NCBI GenBank assembly: GCA_964444865.1
Contig: CAYUJE010000124.1
Coordinates: 1 to 17,638, forward strand
Direction of reading: 5' to 3'
DNA from: SXOA01 sp964444865
Lineage (GTDB): Bacteria > Planctomycetota > Planctomycetia > Pirellulales > Pirellulaceae
Length of the DNA: 17,638 nucleotides
The notes under the pieces are model-generated. The model was not told where the DNA came from and ran no database searches. It worked only from the letters and a program-made list of their open reading frames with translations. The translations under genes were made by a program, and so were the position numbers. Below are positions 13,742 through 17,638 of the stretch, piece by piece (the stretch's first letter is position 1; every line of letters begins with the position of its first letter).

Positions 13742-14293
13742 ATGCGCCGATTTCGACGCTATCCCGCTTGGTCCGTTTGGGTGGTGCTGGTGTTCTGCGC
13801 CGTCCTGGCCTCGCGGTATCTATGGGAACGGAGGGGCCGCGCGGCTCCGCACGCTGCAGAAGGAAGTTCTCTCCTTGGCAGGCTTGTGCCGGGAAACTTC
13901 GAAACAGTGCGAGTAGAACGGGCAGATTTAATTATCGTACGACAGCGCGTCACGGCGCTCGGTAGCAATACGCCGCAGATTTTCGATCTGCCGGTGCAGT
14001 TGCTGGGAGTGAAAACGCCGGTGCCGCTGGAGCGGGGAGCCGAATTCACTCGCGAGTTTCTGAGTTCCGGAACGCCCACGCTTCAATTGGATAGGCGACG
14101 CATAGACAGCGCCGGCCACTTCCTGGCCTATATCTACGTCGATGGAGAATTACTCAATCAGGAAGTCATCCGCGCCGGCTTTGGCCGGGCGGATCTGTAT
14201 CCCGGCGACAATCAGACGATGCACAAGAGTTTTGTGAAAGCCGAGAAGGAGGCGAAAAACGGCTCGCGCGGTATTTGGGCTGCAGTAAAATAG
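13742..14293 (+). CDS. Membrane-anchored SNase-fold protein, catalytic residues lost
   Basis: A 183-residue protein with an N-terminal anchor (about residues 9-28) and a C-terminal staphylococcal-nuclease-like domain (about 52-183). The fold is clear from VQLLGVKTPV (85-94), DSAGHFLAYIYVDGELLNQE (122-141) and the FVKAEKEAKNGSRGIW end. Against S. aureus nuclease the alignment needs no gap in these blocks. All four active-site residues differ: R35 is Q86, D40 is K91, E43 is V94 and R87 is H126. The domain is therefore predicted to lack nuclease activity and may bind nucleic acid or protein at the cell envelope. It follows the two-CxxC gene by 42 bases and probably shares its transcript. Convergent with the 75-residue gene to the right. 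Confidence 0.83.
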   Translation: MRRFRRYPAWSVWVVLVFCAVLASRYLWERRGRAAPHAAEGSSLLGRLVPGNFETVRVERADLIIVRQRVTALGSNTPQIFDLPVQLLGVKTPVPLERGAEFTREFLSSGTPTLQLDRRRIDSAGHFLAYIYVDGELLNQEVIRAGFGRADLYPGDNQTMHKSFVKAEKEAKNGSRGIWAAVK

Positions 14294-14329
14294 CCAAGGA
14301 TGGGGTTGTTTTAAGCGAGGTCGACGGAA

Positions 14330-14557
14330 TCAGGCGTAATCCAGCCCCGTTTTCTGGCGGATGCGCGGGACGTAGTTTCCCAGCAGTCCACCGATGACAT
14401 CCCAGCGGTCCGGACGACGCGCTTCAATATCACCCTGCTCATTAATGCGAACAAAGGTATCGCTGAGCACTCCCGCACTGGCGAGGTCGTCGACATGCAG
14501 TTCATCGTCATTGACGATCTCTTGCAATGTCTTACCGGTCATTTCGATAAATCTCAT
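14330..14557 (-). CDS. Conserved 75-aa hypothetical protein
   Basis: A 75-residue protein starting MRFIEMTGKTLQEIV. It contains DDELHVDDLASAGV, FVRINEQGDIEARRPDRWDVIGGLLGNY and a basic C-terminus. There is no signal peptide, membrane segment or cysteine. The sequence is rich in charged residues and looks like a compact soluble domain. I recall near-identical short proteins as conserved hypotheticals in planctomycetes, with the RRPDRWDVIGGLLG block the most constant. Function is unknown. It lies 71 bases downstream of the secreted lipoprotein-like gene on the same strand and may share its transcript, although a GCCAATATTGGC palindrome lies between them. No Shine-Dalgarno site is obvious. Confidence 0.78.
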   Translation of the reverse strand: MRFIEMTGKTLQEIVNDDELHVDDLASAGVLSDTFVRINEQGDIEARRPDRWDVIGGLLGNYVPRIRQKTGLDYA

Positions 14558-14592
14558 GACTTCATTTCTCGGGAACGTTTCTCAAGGACTTC

Positions 14593-14604
14593 GCCAATAT
14601 TGGC
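14593..14604. promoter_or_regulatory. 12-bp perfect palindrome upstream of the 75-aa gene
   Basis: GCCAATATTGGC is a perfect palindrome centred about 40 bases before the 75-residue gene, in the only spacer separating it from the lipoprotein-like gene. It could be an operator or part of a promoter; nothing confirms it. Confidence 0.3.
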
Positions 14605-14628
14605 AGTTCTCGCCGTTGACCTTCGGAG

Positions 14629-15465
14629 TCAGTCTCCGCGGCGAGGGCGAGAGCGATGGATCACTCGGCGCCGGCCTCCCCAGGATTCGTCGGTCCGTTC
14701 GTTGCCGACATGGTAGTCCAGCAATTCCAAAGTTGAACGGCGTAGCGGTTTGTTCTCCGCGTTCTGTTCCTGGGAGGAATGGGCGACCTCCCCGCCGGGA
14801 ATGTCGTCGCAAGTGATCTCCAGGGTTGTGATGGACAGGTCCCCTCGTTTTTCAATCGTGCGGACGAAGGCCGCGTTACGGCGATCGGCCAATACTTTGA
14901 ATGGCCCAAAGGCGACAACTTCCACCGTAGTCGTGGTCTTAGGTCCGTCGGCGGCCGCCGTGGTTGTTCCCTCTTGTCGCAGCACATAGGGAGGAACGGA
15001 GGGACTGACAAATACTATTCCCTCGTATTTCGCTCCGACACCGTCAATTGAAATCTGTCGTTGCTCGCAAGGTAGCTTGCGCCCATTGACTTCGACGTCG
15101 GCATTGCCGAGCTTTTTGGCCGTAACCGGCTCCCCCGCGGCATTGCCGCTGTAACCCAGGACTCTCGTTCGTGGTTTACTGATAAATCGTTTTCCCGAGG
15201 ATTCCGTGATGACTTCGTAGCGCAGGGTGTAGGTTGAGACATCCGCGGCAGTCAGTGTCGTGGTGGTTTCCGTGATGGTAGTGGAGGTGACATTTCCGAG
15301 CGGGTCCAAAAGTTCCGTTGTGACGCGAATTCGTTTCCACGAACCTACCGGAAATCGCCCCCAGGGATGATGTTCCGCGGGCACGCCAGCGTCTTGCGCG
15401 CAGGCATTTAGACATGCCAGCATCGCCAAGCAAAAGGAGATCAGTTTGAAAGAGGAACTGAACAT
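14629..15465 (-). CDS. Secreted lipoprotein-like protein, planctomycete-type
   Basis: A 278-residue protein with an N-terminal signal: basic K8, hydrophobic LISFCLAMLACL, then LNAC, which fits a lipobox with cysteine near residue 23. The mature part begins with WGRFPVGSWKRIRVTTE, then TETTTTLT and beta-rich repeats. It ends with CDDIPGGEVAHSSQE and LRRSTLELLDYH before a basic tail. I recall this layout (FPVGSWK..., PGGxVAH, RSTLELLDY) from secreted proteins of planctomycetes with no known function. The start at 15465 was chosen over 15498 because it gives a clean signal sequence; neither has a Shine-Dalgarno site. It may share a transcript with the 75-residue gene downstream. It likely sits on the outer face of a membrane as a lipoprotein. 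Confidence 0.75.
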   Translation of the reverse strand: MFSSSFKLISFCLAMLACLNACAQDAGVPAEHHPWGRFPVGSWKRIRVTTELLDPLGNVTSTTITETTTTLTAADVSTYTLRYEVITESSGKRFISKPRTRVLGYSGNAAGEPVTAKKLGNADVEVNGRKLPCEQRQISIDGVGAKYEGIVFVSPSVPPYVLRQEGTTTAAADGPKTTTTVEVVAFGPFKVLADRRNAAFVRTIEKRGDLSITTLEITCDDIPGGEVAHSSQEQNAENKPLRRSTLELLDYHVGNERTDESWGGRRRVIHRSRPRRGD

Positions 15466-15852
15466 GAGCGGACGGCAGCACGGTCCTGGGAGAACCAATT
15501 AACAAAATAGGTGCGTAGGGTACTTTCCTCTTTTGACTTTGCTCAATGTAATCGAGTCGCTGCCGTAAATCGACGCTTCAAATGACCCAAAAGGAGGGTG
15601 CACGAGCAGAAAGTTGGGAAATGACAACGCTTTATGGCGGAAACGCAAGCTTTACCCTTTGAGCAAGAACTATCAGTTGTCCGCCAACTATCCCTCCCTT
15701 TATTCGCAAAGCCCCTGTTTTTCCCGTACGGCAAATTCTTCCCAAACTGCTTGAATTGCGTGCTAACATTGGTATGTTTTGGGGATTACCGTGAATAGTT
15801 CCGCTCGCAGCGGTTCAACGATAACTCGTACTCGAACAAGGGGAAGCGCCAA
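15466..15852. other. Divergent intergenic region before the TIGR03000 gene
   Basis: These 387 bases separate two divergent secreted-protein genes and are visibly more A+T-rich than the genes. Apart from the candidate promoter at 15751-15778, I see no gene, RNA or clear repeat. A long 5' leader of about 70 bases would precede the TIGR03000 start. Confidence 0.5.
15751..15778 (+). promoter_or_regulatory. Candidate promoter of the TIGR03000 gene
   Basis: TTGAAT (15751-15756) and TATGTT (15773-15778) are separated by 16 bases in an A+T-rich context, about 75 bases before the start codon. The -35 is close to consensus, the -10 only moderately so. Confidence 0.4.
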
Positions 15853-16890
15853 ATGGCTCGTTTTAAGGGTTCTAGTTTGTTTTTCCACGCGGTTGCCGGC
15901 CTGGTGGTCATCGGAATGGCCACCAGCGCCAACGCCGGTTGGTGGCATCATGGTTCGTCGGGTGGATCTTCCGGCGGTTCGTCGGGAGGCTCGTCTGGTA
16001 GCTGGGGTTCCAGCGGCGGCTCGTCCGGCAGTTGGGGTAGCAGCGGCGGATCCAGCGGATATACCCGCAGCTACGGCTCCAGTGGCGGATCTTCTGGAAG
16101 CTGGGGCAGCAGCGGCGGCTCGAGTGGTGGTGGCTTGTTCCACCACCATCGCCGCAGCTATGGCTCTTCCGGCAGTTGGGGCAGCAGCGGCGGTTCGAGT
16201 GGTCACTATTACGGCGGCTCAAGCGGCGGTTCTTCGGGCGGAACCATGTATTACGCTCCGATGGAAAGCGGCAAGCCCGCTGTAGAAGCCCCGGCGGATC
16301 CGTCCACTCCCGCCCCCGCTCCGCCGGCTCCTGGCGAAGCCCCCGCTCCTGGCGAAAAGACGGAAGCCTCGCTCCGCAACATCGACGGGATGCTCGCAGT
16401 CGAAGTCCCAGCGGACGCCAAAATCTTCGTGAACGGTCAACAGACCTCCAGCACCGGCGAAATCCGCCAGTACATCTCGCGGAACCTTCAGCCCGGTTAC
16501 AACTATACGTACGAAGTCCGAGCCGAAATGGTCGTGGACGGCAAAACGGTGGAAGAAGTCAAAACGATCGACCTCAAGGCTGGCGAAGTCGCTAAGGTTG
16601 CCTTCAACCTGGCCCCCGCCTCCAAGGTCGAAACCTCGCTGACGGTCCGCGTTCCCGCCAATGCCAAGGTCTACCTGGCCGGAAACCCGACCAAGGCCAC
16701 CGGTGAAACCCGTGTCTTCCGCACAACCAGCCTTTCCAGCGGCAAGAGCTGGAGCGATTACACGATCAAGGTGGAAATCGAAAAGGAAGGCAAGACGATC
16801 ACTCGCGAAGAGAAGATCTCTCTCGGAGCCGGTGAGAACAAGGAATTGAGCTTCGACTTCGATTCGGAAAAAGTTGCCGACGCTCGTTAA
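15853..16890 (+). CDS. Secreted Gly/Ser-repeat protein with two TIGR03000-type domains
   Basis: A 345-residue exported protein. Residues 1-28 form a signal peptide with cleavage after ANA. Residues 34-130 are low-complexity repeats of GSSGGSSG, many with a W or Y (GSWGSSGGSSG), and HHH clusters. A P/A-rich linker follows (about 145-168), then two similar domains at about 180-253 and 260-335. Each starts with a VxVPAxAKxxxxG strand and ends with KTxxx...L-x-AGE. I recognise these as the planctomycete TIGR03000 domain. AAGGGG lies 8 bases before the ATG. It is probably a cell-surface or periplasmic structural protein; the aromatic-spaced glycine/serine arm suggests self-association or wall contact. 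It is monocistronic, with a strong terminator after it. Confidence 0.9.
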   Translation: MARFKGSSLFFHAVAGLVVIGMATSANAGWWHHGSSGGSSGGSSGGSSGSWGSSGGSSGSWGSSGGSSGYTRSYGSSGGSSGSWGSSGGSSGGGLFHHHRRSYGSSGSWGSSGGSSGHYYGGSSGGSSGGTMYYAPMESGKPAVEAPADPSTPAPAPPAPGEAPAPGEKTEASLRNIDGMLAVEVPADAKIFVNGQQTSSTGEIRQYISRNLQPGYNYTYEVRAEMVVDGKTVEEVKTIDLKAGEVAKVAFNLAPASKVETSLTVRVPANAKVYLAGNPTKATGETRVFRTTSLSSGKSWSDYTIKVEIEKEGKTITREEKISLGAGENKELSFDFDSEKVADAR

Positions 16891-16896
16891 CAAACC

Positions 16897-16919
16897 TCAC
16901 TCTCGCTTTGAGAGAGTGA
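16897..16919 (+). repeat. Short hairpin after the TIGR03000 stop
   Basis: TCACTCTC (16897-16904) and GAGAGTGA (16912-16919) form a perfect 8-bp stem seven bases after the stop codon. No T-run follows, so it is more likely an RNA-stabilising 3' structure than a terminator. Confidence 0.45.
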
Positions 16920-16935
16920 AAGAATAGCAAACCAG

Positions 16936-16971
16936 CCCCGCGGTGCCGCTTATGCAGCATCGCGGGGTTTT
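16936..16971 (+). terminator. Rho-independent terminator of the TIGR03000 gene
   Basis: CCCCGCGGTGC (16936-16946) pairs with GCATCGCGGGG (16957-16967) over 11 positions including one G-T wobble, followed directly by TTTT. It is the clearest terminator in the window. Confidence 0.85.
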
Positions 16972-17045
16972 GCGTTTCTTGCCGGTAAATCTTGCCTGGA
17001 CGGAATACCTTTCCCTGGAACCTGCGGGGAACCGATTTCCATTTC

Positions 17046-17638
17046 ATGACAAAAAGCCATTCACCCTCTCGCCAGGCGGCCCTTGTCACGGAGGATCGAG
17101 TTGAGGATTGTGAAACAGGGACCGGCTGCGTGGGAAAACGCTGGTCACTTCCCCTTCGCCTAATCGCCAGTACCCTCATCTCGTTCCAGGTGATGGCTAT
17201 CTTCTGGCCGCCATTTACCTTTGCCAGTCGCGCGGGGAACGGTTCCTCAAGCCCCTTTGCCGACGGCGTGATGAGTTGGATGCGGCCGTACGTATCGTTT
17301 ATGTTTTTGGACCACGGCTATTTCTTCTTTGCACCCAATCCAGGGCCAAGCCACCTTGTGCAGTACAAGGTCGCTTTTGCCGACGGCCGCAATCCCGTGG
17401 AAGGTGTGTTTCCAAACCTGCAAGAAGAACAGCCGAGGCTCCTTTATCACCGGCATTTTATGCTGGCGGAGTCTTTGCATAACGCCTTCGTTCCGCCGGA
17501 AGAGCCGCAAGCACCTCGGCTGCCGAATAACCTCTCCGAATCCGAGCGCCGTTCTCTGGAGGCGGAGCAAAGAAAAATTCTGGCTCTGCAGACAGCCGCT
17601 TGGAAGCACCGTCGCGAGCAATACGAGTTGCTTCGCAA
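17046..17638 (+). CDS. Conserved hypothetical protein, partial at right edge
   Basis: An open frame from the ATG at 17046 to the window edge gives 197 codons with no stop. The N-terminus is hydrophilic (about 1-36), followed by a likely membrane helix (LRLIASTLISFQVMAIFWPP, about 38-57). Then come FMFLDHGYFFFAPNPGPSHL, QYKVAFADGRNPVEGVFPN, PRLLYHRHFMLAESL and a charged coiled-coil-like stretch rich in E, R and Q near the edge. GGGGA lies some 14 bases upstream as a weak Shine-Dalgarno. I recall proteins with the HGYxFFAPxPGPSHL and LLYHRHFML blocks in planctomycetes, often beside HTTM-type membrane proteins, but know no function. The gene continues outside the window. Confidence 0.75.
   Translation, partial: MTKSHSPSRQAALVTEDRVEDCETGTGCVGKRWSLPLRLIASTLISFQVMAIFWPPFTFASRAGNGSSSPFADGVMSWMRPYVSFMFLDHGYFFFAPNPGPSHLVQYKVAFADGRNPVEGVFPNLQEEQPRLLYHRHFMLAESLHNAFVPPEEPQAPRLPNNLSESERRSLEAEQRKILALQTAAWKHRREQYELLR

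Noticed and set aside
15763..16206. Alanine- and arginine-rich minus-strand frames opposite the GSSGG repeats, and a 224-codon frame opposite the TIGR03000 domains
   Set aside because: They arise from the repeat DNA and from the other strand of a gene with a signal peptide, promoter and terminator.
15950..16245. Regular repeats that might suggest a CRISPR array or non-coding tandem repeat
   Set aside because: The repeats keep one open reading frame coding for GSSGG units, with no spacers of constant length.

Overview
The window looks like a draft chromosomal scaffold from a planctomycete (Planctomycetota). Three things suggest this. The protein at 15853-16890 has a signal peptide, a Gly/Ser-rich repeat region and two copies of the TIGR03000-type domain, which is characteristic of that phylum. 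Several small conserved proteins (13394-13699, 14330-14557, 14629-15465, 17046-end) resemble families I associate with planctomycetes. Shine-Dalgarno sites are present at some genes and absent at others. G+C is high in genes (roughly 55-60% by eye). Two runs of exactly 100 N (4358-4457, 11895-11994) are scaffold gaps of unknown true length. No rRNA, tRNA, CRISPR array, transposase or phage gene was seen.

Left part, lipid and small-molecule metabolism (1-10615). An acyl-CoA dehydrogenase (minus strand) and a long-chain acyl-CoA synthetase (plus strand) are divergently transcribed from a shared 203-base intergenic region, giving the activation and first oxidation steps of fatty-acid degradation. 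After a gap region with two possible broken gene ends and a strong hairpin come an NAD-dependent aldehyde dehydrogenase and a small four-helix membrane protein. A creatininase-family hydrolase follows. Then come an MFS transporter of the anion:cation symporter type and an FAD-dependent glycerol-3-phosphate dehydrogenase, which overlap and are probably co-transcribed. Between the hydrolase and the transporter lies an 87-base element made of two inverted GTAG-headed hairpins, like a REP/BIME element.

Middle part (10616-13393), all minus strand: a membrane-anchored von Willebrand factor A protein, then by an ATGA overlap a gene interrupted by the second gap whose visible C-terminal part is an RsmC-like SAM methyltransferase, then an AT-richer unrecognised 142-residue gene.

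Right part (13394-17638): a small two-CxxC protein and a membrane-anchored staphylococcal-nuclease-fold protein whose catalytic residues are all replaced; a minus-strand pair (lipoprotein-like secreted protein and a 75-residue conserved protein); the TIGR03000 secreted protein with a clear intrinsic terminator; and a conserved gene running off the right edge.

The most unusual items are the catalytically dead nuclease-fold protein, the REP/BIME-like element, and the gap-flanking hairpin with its truncated reading frames. No defence system or other multi-gene novel system could be supported from this sequence.
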